In this document: one piece after another, positions 38,818-47,545 of the stretch
How the letters are laid out: every line of letters begins with the position of its first letter
Position numbering within the stretch: position 1 is the first letter of the stretch
DNA from: Fulvimarina endophytica
Lineage (GTDB): Bacteria; Pseudomonadota; Alphaproteobacteria; Rhizobiales; Rhizobiaceae
Assembly (NCBI RefSeq): GCF_003403015.1
Contig: NZ_QURL01000006.1
Location: forward strand, 62,001 to 126,000
Direction of reading: 5' to 3'
DNA: 64,000 nucleotides
The notes under the pieces: generated by a model
What the model saw: only the letters and a program-made list of their open reading frames with translations
Databases searched by the model: none
What the model was told of the DNA's origin: nothing
Program-made: the position numbers and the translations under genes

Positions 38818-39294
38818 ATGACGTATCGTCAAGCTCTATCCGGCGCACGAAGCCGGTTCGAATTTCCCCCTGTGATCGCGGCCTTCGAGAGCGCGCGGCG
38901 ACTGTTCCAGGCGCGATCGGGTGCCGCGGCGGTCGAATTCGCCCTCATCCTGCCGGTGATCGTGCTGATCGTCTTCGGCGCGGCCTATCTCGGCATCTAT
39001 CTCGCCACCGCCCATTCGCTCCAGCAATTGAGCGCCAATGGAAGCCGTTATGCTCTCGTCGGGCTCGACAGCGTCGAACGGCAGGCGCTCGCGGGGGATG
39101 CGGTGCGCATGGCCGCCCGCGACGATCCGCTGATCCGGCCCGAACAGCTGATGATCGCCGTGACGGAAAGCGGCGACTGGCTGACGGTGAGCGTCGGCTA
39201 CGACCTGTCCAATTCGCCGCTTCCCTCGCTCCTGTCGAACTCCCTCGGTTCTCTCGGCTCGATCGAGCGCTCCGCCACGGTGCTGCTGCCATGA
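38818..39294 (+). CDS. tadE: TadE-like pseudopilin/pilus assembly protein
   Basis: A 158-aa protein with the TadE signature RSGAAAVEFALILPVIVLIVFGAAYLG (read as two parts), a prepilin-like segment followed by one transmembrane helix, and a periplasmic domain. TadE-type minor pilins belong to Flp pili. It overlaps tadG (ATGA). No other tad/cpa genes are in the window. Confidence 0.85.
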   Translation: MTYRQALSGARSRFEFPPVIAAFESARRLFQARSGAAAVEFALILPVIVLIVFGAAYLGIYLATAHSLQQLSANGSRYALVGLDSVERQALAGDAVRMAARDDPLIRPEQLMIAVTESGDWLTVSVGYDLSNSPLPSLLSNSLGSLGSIERSATVLLP

Positions 39295-40943
39295 TCCTTC
39301 GTGAACTTCGCCGGCTCCGGGGCGAGCGCTCCGGCAATGTGGCCGTCTTCTTCGGCCTCGGAATGAGCGTCATCATCGGTTTCGGTGCGCTCGCGACCGA
39401 TTTCGGCTCGGTCTATCTCGACCACCGGGCGCTGCAGGCGGCGACCGATGCGGCCGCTCTCGCAGCGGTTCGAAGCCCGGACGAGGCCGGCGCCATCGCG
39501 GCTCAGGTCTTCGACGCCTCGGCCCAGGGCGATGTGCGTATCGACATCGTGTTCGGCACCTATGATCCGAAACGGCCGCCGGACCAACGGTTCGAGGCGA
39601 GCGACGAAGGCTCGGCCTCGGTGCTCAGGGTCATCGCGACGCGCAATCACAAATTCGGTCTTGCAAGGGTGCTCGGGGTCGAAGACGTGGATATGGTCGC
39701 AAGGGCCGACGCGGCGATCAGCCGGGCGGTGGTCTTCCATGCCGGCAGCCGCCTGCTCGATCTCGACATGCCGATCGTCAACAAGATCGCCCGCGATCTC
39801 CTCGGCGCCGAGCTCTCCCTGACCTTTCTCGACTATCACGGCCTCGTCAACGCCGATATCCGGCTCGGCGACCTCCTCGGGGGCATCTCGCTCGATGCGA
39901 CGAACACCGCTTCGATCGTGGCGCAGCTGCACGAGCCGACCGGCATGCGGACCCTCCTCACGCGCATGGCGGACAGCCTCGAGAAGCAGAACGCGACGAT
40001 CGGGGCGGTCGCCCTGCGCAAGGCGGCGAACAGCCCCCTTGCAAGCGTCATGAAGCTCAGCCTCGACGATCTCTTGGACGTCGATGCGGGAGGGTTCGCG
40101 ACCAGCCGGACCTCGCTCTCGCAGCTTTTGTCCGCCGAGGTTTCGGTCCTCAACATTCTCGACGTCGCCCTGAAGCGAAGCATCAACGGGCTCACAGCCG
40201 ATATCGGTCTCGACGTGCCCCTGGTCGGAAGCGTGGATCTCGGGCTTCTTCTCGGCGAGCCCGGAGCGTTCAAGTCGCCGCTCGCGGTCGCCAGCATGGG
40301 TGAGAGGATCGAACTCGGCCAGCTGCGCCAGAGACTTCACGTGCGCACGCTGCCGCTCCTCGGCAGTCTCGGCATCGGGGAAGGCCTCAATCTTCCCGTG
40401 GAGAGCGTGGTCGCGGGCGGGCGGGTCGACGTGGCGGAGATCTCCTGCGCCGCAGACCCCCTCGAGCGATCCGTGACCCTCGCCGTCACTCCCGGGCTCC
40501 TGCGCCTCTCCCTCGGCGCCTCATCGAAGCCGCTCGCGCAGATCGGCGTCGGCGACAGGGTCGGGCATGCGCCGATCCTGTCCTTGCTCCTCCTCGCCGT
40601 CGAGGCACGGGCCAATCTCGCGATCGAATCCATGCAGCCGGTGCGCGTGACCTTCACGGGGACCGACGTGGCCAAGGGAACCGTGAAGACGGCCCGCACC
40701 TCGAACTTTCTCGCAAGCCCGATCTCGAGCCTGTTCGGGCAGACCGACCTGCGTGTGAGGCTCGGCGGGCTCGGACTGTCCACCGGGCTCGTCACCAGCG
40801 CCGTGCGCAACGGCCTGACGAGCCTCGTCCAGCCCCTCGATCTCCTGCTCGGCAAGCTCCTGAAGACGGCCGGCATCGGGCTCGGCGAGGTCGATGTCCA
40901 GGTGGAGGACATCCTGTGCGAGCGCTCGAGGATCGTCGGATAG
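39291..40943 (+). CDS. tadG: TadG-like protein
   Basis: A 550-aa protein with the TadG N-terminus: GERSGNVAVFFGLGMSVIIG, one transmembrane helix, then DFGSVYLDHRALQAATDAAA. The rest (about residues 140-550) is a large extracytoplasmic region of unknown fold, Leu/Ser/Val-rich, with two Cys near the C-terminal end. Translationally coupled to tadE. Role in Flp pilus or envelope assembly is inferred. Confidence 0.82.
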   Translation: MILRELRRLRGERSGNVAVFFGLGMSVIIGFGALATDFGSVYLDHRALQAATDAAALAAVRSPDEAGAIAAQVFDASAQGDVRIDIVFGTYDPKRPPDQRFEASDEGSASVLRVIATRNHKFGLARVLGVEDVDMVARADAAISRAVVFHAGSRLLDLDMPIVNKIARDLLGAELSLTFLDYHGLVNADIRLGDLLGGISLDATNTASIVAQLHEPTGMRTLLTRMADSLEKQNATIGAVALRKAANSPLASVMKLSLDDLLDVDAGGFATSRTSLSQLLSAEVSVLNILDVALKRSINGLTADIGLDVPLVGSVDLGLLLGEPGAFKSPLAVASMGERIELGQLRQRLHVRTLPLLGSLGIGEGLNLPVESVVAGGRVDVAEISCAADPLERSVTLAVTPGLLRLSLGASSKPLAQIGVGDRVGHAPILSLLLLAVEARANLAIESMQPVRVTFTGTDVAKGTVKTARTSNFLASPISSLFGQTDLRVRLGGLGLSTGLVTSAVRNGLTSLVQPLDLLLGKLLKTAGIGLGEVDVQVEDILCERSRIVG

Positions 40944-40980
40944 ACGATCCTCGTCGCTGCCATGCCGGTGCCCGTTCGGC

Positions 40981-42507
40981 TCAGCGGGCGGGCATCGCCC
41001 AGTCCGGAAGCTGGCCGATCTGGACGCCGAAGAGCGTCGTCAGGATCAGGTAGCCGAAGCTCGAAATGACGACGAGGGCGGCGATGTTGTGCCAGATCCC
41101 GTAGCGGATCATCTCCGGGATGCTGATGCGCCCCGACGAGAACACGAGAGCGTTGGGCGGCGTTGCGACCGGCATCATGAAGGCCATGGACGCGGCGAGC
41201 GCGGCCGGCACCGCGAGCATCAGCGGGTTTTCCCCGAGATTGAGGGAGAGGGCCGCGAGCAGCGGCAGGAAGGTCGCCGCCGTCGCCGTGTTCGAGGTGA
41301 ACTCGGTGAGGAGGAGAATGATCGCCGAGACCACGAGGACGAGGACGATGAGCGCGAGCGCCCCGGCAAAGCCGCCGATCGCATCGCCGATCCATTCGTC
41401 GAGCCCGGTCGCCACGACCGCCGCCGCAAGGCTGAGGCCGCCGCCGAAGAGGATCAGGACGCCCCAGGGAAGGTTCGACGCGGTGCGCCAGTCGAGAAGC
41501 GCCTCGCCGCGCCCCTTGGTCGAGGGGATGAGGAAGAGAAGCAGTGCCATGCCGATGGCGATGCCGGCATCGTTGAGGCCGGGCACGAAATTCTGCAGCC
41601 AGGATCGTCCGACCCACAGGATGGCGGCGGCGGCGAAGACGATGCCGACCAGCATCTCGTCCCGCGACATCGAGCCGAGACCCCTGAGCCTTTCCTTGAT
41701 GACCGACTGGACGCCGTCGATCTCCTCGGTCGAGAGGCGGATCGCGAACCGCGTCAGGATGAGCCAGGAGATCAACAGCATCACGATGGAGACCGGCATG
41801 CCGATCAGCATCCAGCGGCCGAAGCCCAGATCGTAGCCGTAGGCCTGGCTCAGCGTGCCGGCGAGAAGCGCATTGGGCGGCGTTCCGATGAGCGTCGCCA
41901 CGCCGCCGATCGAGGCCGCATAGGCGACGCCCAGAAGCAAGGCGAGCGCGAAGGCGTGATTAGCCTTCTGGTCCGTGACCTCGTCCTCCACGAGCCCGAC
42001 GATCGAGATGGCGATCGGCAGCATCATCACCGTGGTCGCGGTGTTGGAGACCCACATGGAGAGGAACGCCGTCGCCACCATGAAGCCGCCCACGATGTGA
42101 TGGCGGCGCGATCCCGTGCGCGAGACGATGTTGAGGGCGATGCGGCGATGCAGGTTCCAGCGCTCCATGGCGCCGGCCAGCATGAAGCCGCCCATGAACA
42201 GGAAGATCGTCGGATCGGCGTAAGGGGCGGCGGCGGCGCCCATGGTCGTTGCGCCGGTGAGGGGAAAGAGGGCGAGGGGAACGAGGGCCGTCGCCGGCAC
42301 CGGGACGGCTTCGGTGATCCACCAGACGATCATCAATGTGGCGACCGCGACCACGCGCCAGCCTTCGATCGACAGGCCCTCGGGAGGCGGAAGGAGGAGG
42401 AGCACGATGAAGACGAGAATGCCGAGCGCTGCCTGAATCGGTTTCAGGGAGCCGTGCTCCCCGCTGTCCGCCTCTGTCGTCGTGCCTGCCTGTCCGCCAA
42501 TGCCCAT
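40981..42507 (-). CDS. SLC13/DASS family sodium-coupled anion symporter
   Basis: A 508-aa membrane protein with about 12 helices. The DASS signature pieces [19 protein letters not shown] and [18 protein letters not shown] (the two SNT motifs that bind Na+ and carboxylate) and [16 protein letters not shown] / [12 protein letters not shown] are clear. Substrate could be dicarboxylate or sulfate; not decidable. Divergent from the GDPD gene. Confidence 0.93.
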   Translation of the reverse strand: MGIGGQAGTTTEADSGEHGSLKPIQAALGILVFIVLLLLPPPEGLSIEGWRVVAVATLMIVWWITEAVPVPATALVPLALFPLTGATTMGAAAAPYADPTIFLFMGGFMLAGAMERWNLHRRIALNIVSRTGSRRHHIVGGFMVATAFLSMWVSNTATTVMMLPIAISIVGLVEDEVTDQKANHAFALALLLGVAYAASIGGVATLIGTPPNALLAGTLSQAYGYDLGFGRWMLIGMPVSIVMLLISWLILTRFAIRLSTEEIDGVQSVIKERLRGLGSMSRDEMLVGIVFAAAAILWVGRSWLQNFVPGLNDAGIAIGMALLLFLIPSTKGRGEALLDWRTASNLPWGVLILFGGGLSLAAAVVATGLDEWIGDAIGGFAGALALIVLVLVVSAIILLLTEFTSNTATAATFLPLLAALSLNLGENPLMLAVPAALAASMAFMMPVATPPNALVFSSGRISIPEMIRYGIWHNIAALVVISSFGYLILTTLFGVQIGQLPDWAMPAR

Positions 42508-42736
42508 GCCGTTTCGCCTCCGTCCGATTCGTCGCGACAACCTACAGGAAACGGCACGCCTCGCGCGATTCTCGCAAAAAACTGACCGGCCCGTCATCGA
42601 AACCGCGCGCGATCCGCTCTCCCGGGAATCTGTCTGTTGCATGGATGTCGCAAATCGCCACTATGGGAACAGGCAGGGAGGGGCGCCGGCCGGCCGGTGC
42701 TCGTCTTTCGAGGACGACGGAACGGGAGGTTTCTCC

Positions 42737-44026
42737 ATGAGGTTCGATCGGCATCTGGCCGCCGTCGCGGCGATCTGTTGTCTCGCCGGCGCTCCGGCCG
42801 CCTTCGCCCAGCAGAGCGAGACGCCTCCTGCCGCCGATACCGAGGCTGGGAGCGATACCCGCGAGGCGCCCGAGACGGCGGAGATCGGCGTCCGTCCGGC
42901 CTATCTCGTCGACCAGCTCGATGACGGCGCCCTCAAGACGAAGCTTTCGGCCTGTCTCGGCCGGCCCATGGCGGCGAGCGACTGGTCGATCGGCCATCGC
43001 GGCGCGCCCCTGCAGTTTCCCGAGCACAGCGCGCAGTCCTACAGAGCCGCGGCCCGGCAGGGCGCCGGCGTGATCGAATGCGACGTCGCCTTCACGGCCG
43101 ATCGCGAACTCGTCTGCCGCCATGCCCAATGCGACCTGCACACCACGACCGACATCCTCACCCGCCCGGACCTCGCCGCCAAATGCACGGTGCCTTTCAA
43201 GCCGGCCGGCGAGGACGGCGAGGCCGAGGCCAAGTGCTGCACCTCGGACATCACGCTCGCCGAGTTCAAGACGCTGAACGCGAAGATGGACAGCTTCGAT
43301 GCGGAGGCCGAGACGGCCGAGGCGTCGAAGGGCGGGCTCGCCCCCTGGCGCACGACCCTCTATTCGCCCGGAACGGTGATGAGCCATGCCGAATCGATCG
43401 ACCTCATCAAGTCGCTGGGCCGGAAGTTCACGCCTGAACTGAAGAGCCCCGAGGTCGAGATGCCCTATGAGGGGCAGTACAGCCAGGACGATTACGCCCG
43501 CGCCCTGATCCAGGACTATATCGATGCGGGCGTGCCCCCGAGCGACGTCTTTCCCCAGTCCTTCAATCTCGACGACGTGAAGTTCTGGATCGCCGAGTTC
43601 CCCGAATATGGCGAGCAGGCCGTCTATCTGGACGGCCGCGACGAGACCCTCGAGGGTTTCGATCCGATGGACCCCTCGACCTTCGAGCCCTCCATGCAGG
43701 AACTCGCAGACGACGGCGTCAGGATCATCGCGCCGCCGCTCTGGATGCTGGTGACGGCCGAGAACGCAGAGATCGTTCCCTCGCACTATGCGCTGGAGGC
43801 GAAGAAGGCCGGCCTCGACATCATCGCATGGTCGCTGGAGCGGTCAGGCCCGCTCGTGGATGGTGGCGGCTGGTACTACCAGTCGATCGCCGACATCACG
43901 TCGTCCAATGGCGACGTGCTGAAGCTTCTCGATGTCCTTGCCTCGACAATCGAGGTGAAGGGCGTCTTCTCCGACTGGCCGGCGACGACGACTTTCTTCG
44001 CCAACTGCCTCGATCTCGATGGTTGA
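42737..44026 (+). CDS. Secreted glycerophosphodiester phosphodiesterase
   Basis: Hydrolyses glycerophosphodiesters to glycerol-3-phosphate. The 429-aa product has a signal peptide (residues 1-24, ending AFAQ). The GDPD active-site residues are visible in [16 protein letters not shown] and [20 protein letters not shown], and the long form with a Cys-rich insert (CTVPFKP ... [15 protein letters not shown]) resembles eukaryote-like periplasmic GDPDs. The ATG at 42737 has GGGAGG 7 nt upstream. Confidence 0.92.
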   Translation: MRFDRHLAAVAAICCLAGAPAAFAQQSETPPAADTEAGSDTREAPETAEIGVRPAYLVDQLDDGALKTKLSACLGRPMAASDWSIGHRGAPLQFPEHSAQSYRAAARQGAGVIECDVAFTADRELVCRHAQCDLHTTTDILTRPDLAAKCTVPFKPAGEDGEAEAKCCTSDITLAEFKTLNAKMDSFDAEAETAEASKGGLAPWRTTLYSPGTVMSHAESIDLIKSLGRKFTPELKSPEVEMPYEGQYSQDDYARALIQDYIDAGVPPSDVFPQSFNLDDVKFWIAEFPEYGEQAVYLDGRDETLEGFDPMDPSTFEPSMQELADDGVRIIAPPLWMLVTAENAEIVPSHYALEAKKAGLDIIAWSLERSGPLVDGGGWYYQSIADITSSNGDVLKLLDVLASTIEVKGVFSDWPATTTFFANCLDLDG

Positions 44027-44198
44027 GGCGCTCGAGATCAGACCCTCCGGGCCGGCCGGCAACGGGGAGTCCGGGCCGGATCCCGATCGATCCCTGCCGG
44101 GTCGGTCAACCTCTCGTAAACTTTTCACGACGGAGGAACGCGGCGTTCATCATCGCGTTTCTCCCCAGTCTTCCAGTTCGATGGCATGGTGTGTGGTG

Positions 44199-44396
44199 AT
44201 GACCTTATCTTTTCTTCGCAGTCGCAGTAAAACCGCCGGTTTCGAAGACGCCGTCAAGATGCCGCTGGCGATCCAGCCGCCGGTCGAGACGGAGATCTGG
44301 CGCCGGGGTCCCTATACCAAGCTGGACGACGTCGCCGCTCTCTACCGCGCGGCCTCGGCCGCCGGCGGCGCGATCGTGAGCGATCATCGCGACTGA
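44199..44396 (+). CDS. Small hypothetical protein
   Basis: A possible 65-aa protein beginning MTLSFLRSRSKTAGFEDAVK, with WRRGPYTKLDDVAALYRAAS later. It lies between the GDPD gene and a convergent gene, shows no good ribosome site, and I do not recognise it. It could be a random frame. Confidence 0.3.
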   Translation: MTLSFLRSRSKTAGFEDAVKMPLAIQPPVETEIWRRGPYTKLDDVAALYRAASAAGGAIVSDHRD

Positions 44397-44712
44397 CGCG
44401 ATCCGATCGCCGGCACTCGCGTTCCTGTGACGTGAGAGGGCCGGTGTTCCCGGGCCTATGAGGCTGGGGAGTGAATGCTGCGGAATCACCGATGCGGGGG
44501 GCCGAAACGGCTCTCGCATTTTTCGTTGCCGGCCTTCAGGGCGATGCTGGAATGCCGGCCGGGTCCGACGGTCGCCGGCCGGCCGGCTCCAGCATCGGAC
44601 CGAACCGTGGACCCGGTTTTCGGGCGATCCGATGCGTCAGCAGGAAACAGGAGCCGCGATCGGAGAGGCACCGCTCAGGGGCGAGCCTTTGGACGAAGAG
44701 CCGAGGAGAAGA
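44397..44712. other. Intergenic region, nothing recognised
   Basis: 316 GC-rich bases between a possible small gene and the end of the oxidase operon. A palindromic GGCCGGCCGGC-type stretch lies near 44575-44590. No gene, T-run terminator or known RNA seen. Confidence 0.5.
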
Positions 44713-45138
44713 TCAGGCTCGCGCCTCGATCGCCTCCATGTCGTCGTCCGACAGGCCGAAATGATGGCCGATCTCGTGGATCACCACATGGCGCACGATA
44801 TCGCCCAGGCGTTCCTCGTGCTCGGCCCAGTAGTCGAGGATCGGGCGGCGATAGATCAGGATGCGGTTCGGCATCTCGCCCGTCGCCGGACTGTCCAATT
44901 CGCCGATCCCGCGCCCCTCGAACAGGCCCAGAATATCGAACGGGCTCTCCAGCTCCATCTCCTTCACGACGTCGTCGTCCGGAAAATCGGCGACGAGGAA
45001 GCGGATCTCGCCGCAGAGCTTTCGGAAGCCATCGGGCAGATCCCGATAGGCCTCCACCGCCATCGTCTCGAAGGCGTCGAGGGAGGGGGGCTGCCTGTCG
45101 AACCAGGTCTCGTCTGCCTCGGTCATTTTCGTCCTCAT
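44713..45138 (-). CDS. Zincin-like metallopeptidase family protein
   Basis: A 141-aa single-domain protein with the motif VVIHEIGHHFGLSDDDM, matching the minimal zincin family (HExxHxxGxxD; PF06262). These are small cytoplasmic proteins with uncertain proteolytic activity. ATG 45138 overlaps the stop of the tri-haem cytochrome gene (ATGA); ATG 45126 is an alternative with GAGGAC upstream. Last gene of the oxidase operon. Confidence 0.88.
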   Translation of the reverse strand: MRTKMTEADETWFDRQPPSLDAFETMAVEAYRDLPDGFRKLCGEIRFLVADFPDDDVVKEMELESPFDILGLFEGRGIGELDSPATGEMPNRILIYRRPILDYWAEHEERLGDIVRHVVIHEIGHHFGLSDDDMEAIEARA

Positions 45139-46466
45139 TCCCCCACCGGCCGGCTCGCATACCAGGCGGCCACCGCATCGATCTGCTCGTCGGTGAGATT
45201 CACCGCGATCGGCTCCATCAGATGGGCATAGGGCGTGCCGCCGCGGGTGATGTCATGGTCGCGCCACAGTTTCAGATGGTCTGCGACATACCATTCCGGC
45301 TGGCCGGCCAGATAGGGGTAGTGGGCGTTCTTGGCCCGGCCTTCCTGGGCGTGGCAGCTGTCGCAGGCCGGCAGCTTGCGTGCGGCGATGCCCTGCTGCG
45401 CCAGAAGGCGGCCGAGGGCGAGGAAGTCAGCCGTGCCTTCGGCCGGCTCTCCGCCAGCGGCCGCCGCGACCGAGATATAGGCCTTGGACCGGTTGTCCGC
45501 CGGAAAGATCTGGGCCGGGATGCCGCTTTCATCGCCATCCCCGCCGACAAGGCCGATCGGCCCGTTCGCTGCAGGAGCAGGAGCGGACGCGGTCGCCGGA
45601 CCGCCCGAGGATCCGGCCGGACGGCCCGGCAGCGGCTGTGCGGCATACCAGGCGGCGAGCTCGGCGAGAACCTCGTCGGAATAGCGCGAGGCGGGGGGCT
45701 GCATGTAGCCGGACTCGCGCGTGCCGCTCTTGTAGGCAAGGAGGGTCTCGCGCAGATAGGCCTCCGGCTGGCCGGCGATGACGGGGAACGCCCCGGCGCT
45801 GTCGCCTTCGCCTCGTCCGAGGCCATCGCGTCCATGGCAGCGGGCGCAATCGGTGAGGGCGACCTCCGCGATCCCATCGAGACCTGCTGTCTGATCTCCG
45901 CCCGCCTCGCGTTCCATGCCTTCAGCGCCCGCGCCGAGGGCGAGCTCGGCATAGGTCGCGGCATCCATCTGCGGCAGCGCCCTCAGAAAGGCGACGACCG
46001 GCCAGATCTCGTTCGGGCGGTCCTGGGTCGGCCAGGCGGGCATGCCGGAATACTTGATGCCGTGGAGCCCGATCCAGTGGAGCTCGCGATCCTTCCACTC
46101 GCCCACCTTCTCCTCGAGGCGCGGCGGCGGGGGCATCATGGAGAGGACGACCGGCGACTGGGCGACGCCCGGCGCACCGTGGCAGGGCGCGCAGCCGGTG
46201 GCGAAATGGCCCGCCGCCCGCTGGACCAGCGAAGGATCGGACAGATCCACGTCCTCCGGCACCTCGGTGCCGAGCGACTGGCGATCGACGGCGTTCTGCA
46301 TGGTCCAGTGCAGGAACCAGCCGACGGGCGCGAAATGGCCCGAGGAGGCGGCGATCGAGACCATGCCGGAGAAGGAGACGGCGAAGGCGAGGGCGAGGCC
46401 CGCGAGGGCGAGGCCCGCGAGCTTCGTCCAGGTCAGGACGAAATCGATGGCGATCCGCTTCTTCAT
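45135..46466 (-). CDS. Membrane-anchored tri-haem cytochrome c
   Basis: A 443-aa protein with one N-terminal transmembrane helix (about 14-38) and three haem c sites: CAPCH (about 91-95), CARCH (about 208-212) and CDSCH (about 353-357). Each is followed by a class I cytochrome c domain with distal Met candidates. It probably delivers electrons to, or receives them from, the adjacent oxidase. Its start overlaps the CtaG-like gene's stop. Electron-transfer partner is inferred. Confidence 0.88.
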   Translation of the reverse strand: MKKRIAIDFVLTWTKLAGLALAGLALAFAVSFSGMVSIAASSGHFAPVGWFLHWTMQNAVDRQSLGTEVPEDVDLSDPSLVQRAAGHFATGCAPCHGAPGVAQSPVVLSMMPPPPRLEEKVGEWKDRELHWIGLHGIKYSGMPAWPTQDRPNEIWPVVAFLRALPQMDAATYAELALGAGAEGMEREAGGDQTAGLDGIAEVALTDCARCHGRDGLGRGEGDSAGAFPVIAGQPEAYLRETLLAYKSGTRESGYMQPPASRYSDEVLAELAAWYAAQPLPGRPAGSSGGPATASAPAPAANGPIGLVGGDGDESGIPAQIFPADNRSKAYISVAAAAGGEPAEGTADFLALGRLLAQQGIAARKLPACDSCHAQEGRAKNAHYPYLAGQPEWYVADHLKLWRDHDITRGGTPYAHLMEPIAVNLTDEQIDAVAAWYASRPVGE

Positions 46467-47149
46467 GGGGTCCGCCTCGGGGTCGGGTCGTTGAGGATCG
46501 AGGCGAGGCAGACGAGCCCGCCGGCAAGATAGGCCGCACCGCCCACGATGAGCATGATGACACCGCCGGCCTGCTGGTCGCCAAGGGGCGTCATCGTCGC
46601 AGCCGGGCTGCAGAGATCGGCGCAGGCATAGAGGGTGCGCGGGCTGAGGAGCAGGAGGGCGCCGAGCAGCGTCATGTGCATGGAGGTGAGGAGAAGGCCG
46701 ACGACGCCGGCCGCCCGCGCCTTCAGCCGGCCCTCGCCGGACGGGCCGAAGGCCGCGAGCCAGACGAGGGTGCCGGCGAGAAGGAAAGAGAGCTGTTCGA
46801 GGGCGAAGATGCCCATATCGGTGCGCGCGGCATCGTGCGGGCCAGGCGCATGCCAGCCCCAGACGACGGCGAATTCGGCGAAGGAGGCGGCGATCGCCAC
46901 CGCCGGCGAGATGGTCTCCGCAAGGCTCGGCAGCGCGCGGGAGAGGCCGATGGCGAGAAGGGGCGCTGCGAGCGCGACGACCCCCATATGCATGACCATA
47001 TGGGCGGCGAAGGAGCCGCCCGCCCGCTCCACCAGCGGCCCGAGCCAGACGAGTGCGAGAACGAGGCCGCTTGCCGCCAGCGGCCAGAGGCGCATGGCGT
47101 CTGCTTGTCCTGCGGTCTGCGTCCGTCGGGGCGCCGTCACCTCGCTCAT
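46463..47149 (-). CDS. CtaG-like cytochrome c oxidase assembly factor
   Basis: A 228-aa inner-membrane protein with about six helices matching the Caa3_CtaG family (MVMHMGVVALAAPLLAIGL; VVWGWHAPGPHDAA; LTSMHMTLLGALLLLSPRTLY). Members help insert copper or assemble caa3-type oxidases. The conserved His/Met pairs in MVMHMG and SMHMT are candidate copper ligands. Overlaps the upstream gene by 1 nt (TGATG). Confidence 0.85.
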   Translation of the reverse strand: MSEVTAPRRTQTAGQADAMRLWPLAASGLVLALVWLGPLVERAGGSFAAHMVMHMGVVALAAPLLAIGLSRALPSLAETISPAVAIAASFAEFAVVWGWHAPGPHDAARTDMGIFALEQLSFLLAGTLVWLAAFGPSGEGRLKARAAGVVGLLLTSMHMTLLGALLLLSPRTLYACADLCSPAATMTPLGDQQAGGVIMLIVGGAAYLAGGLVCLASILNDPTPRRTP

Positions 47150-47529
47150 CAGCGGCAATCCGTGATGAAGGCGGCGGGCAGCGCGGTGAAGACGACCGCG
47201 AGGAAGGAGAGACCGGCGAGGAGAATGGTCGAGAATTCGAGGAAGCGCTCGCGGGCCGTCGGATTGTCCTCGTCGTTCACCGTGCCCGATCCGTGGCCGC
47301 GCCACTCGACGACCGAGCGCCGGAAGATGAGGGCAATGGCGAGAAGACAGACGAGGGTGAAGGCGAGGATGAACCAGCGGGTCGCGAGAATAGCCTCGAA
47401 CGGCCCGGTATTGGGCGCGCACCGCACCGCTGCCACGACATAGCAGATGACGAAGTGAAACGCCCAGATCGTCGGCGGCGCGATGAGCGTCCACAGATTG
47501 TCCGCGGTCTGGCGGGATGAGCCGAACAT
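47149..47529 (-). CDS. Small membrane protein of the oxidase operon
   Basis: A 126-aa protein with three hydrophobic helices (about 15-36, 50-68 and 100-120) and a conserved-looking N-terminal WTLIAPPTIWAFHFVICYVV. I know similar unnamed proteins beside coxMNOP-type clusters, but no function. Position between the subunit I/III gene and the CtaG-like gene suggests a small oxidase subunit (subunit IV-like) or assembly factor; this is inference. Confidence 0.75.
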   Translation of the reverse strand: MFGSSRQTADNLWTLIAPPTIWAFHFVICYVVAAVRCAPNTGPFEAILATRWFILAFTLVCLLAIALIFRRSVVEWRGHGSGTVNDEDNPTARERFLEFSTILLAGLSFLAVVFTALPAAFITDCR

Positions 47530-47545
47530 GGTCGCGTCTGCCTCC

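Noticed and set aside
44205..44519. A 104-codon minus-strand frame between the GDPD and zincin genes
   Set aside because: No recognisable motif; runs against a possible small plus-strand gene that is itself doubtful.
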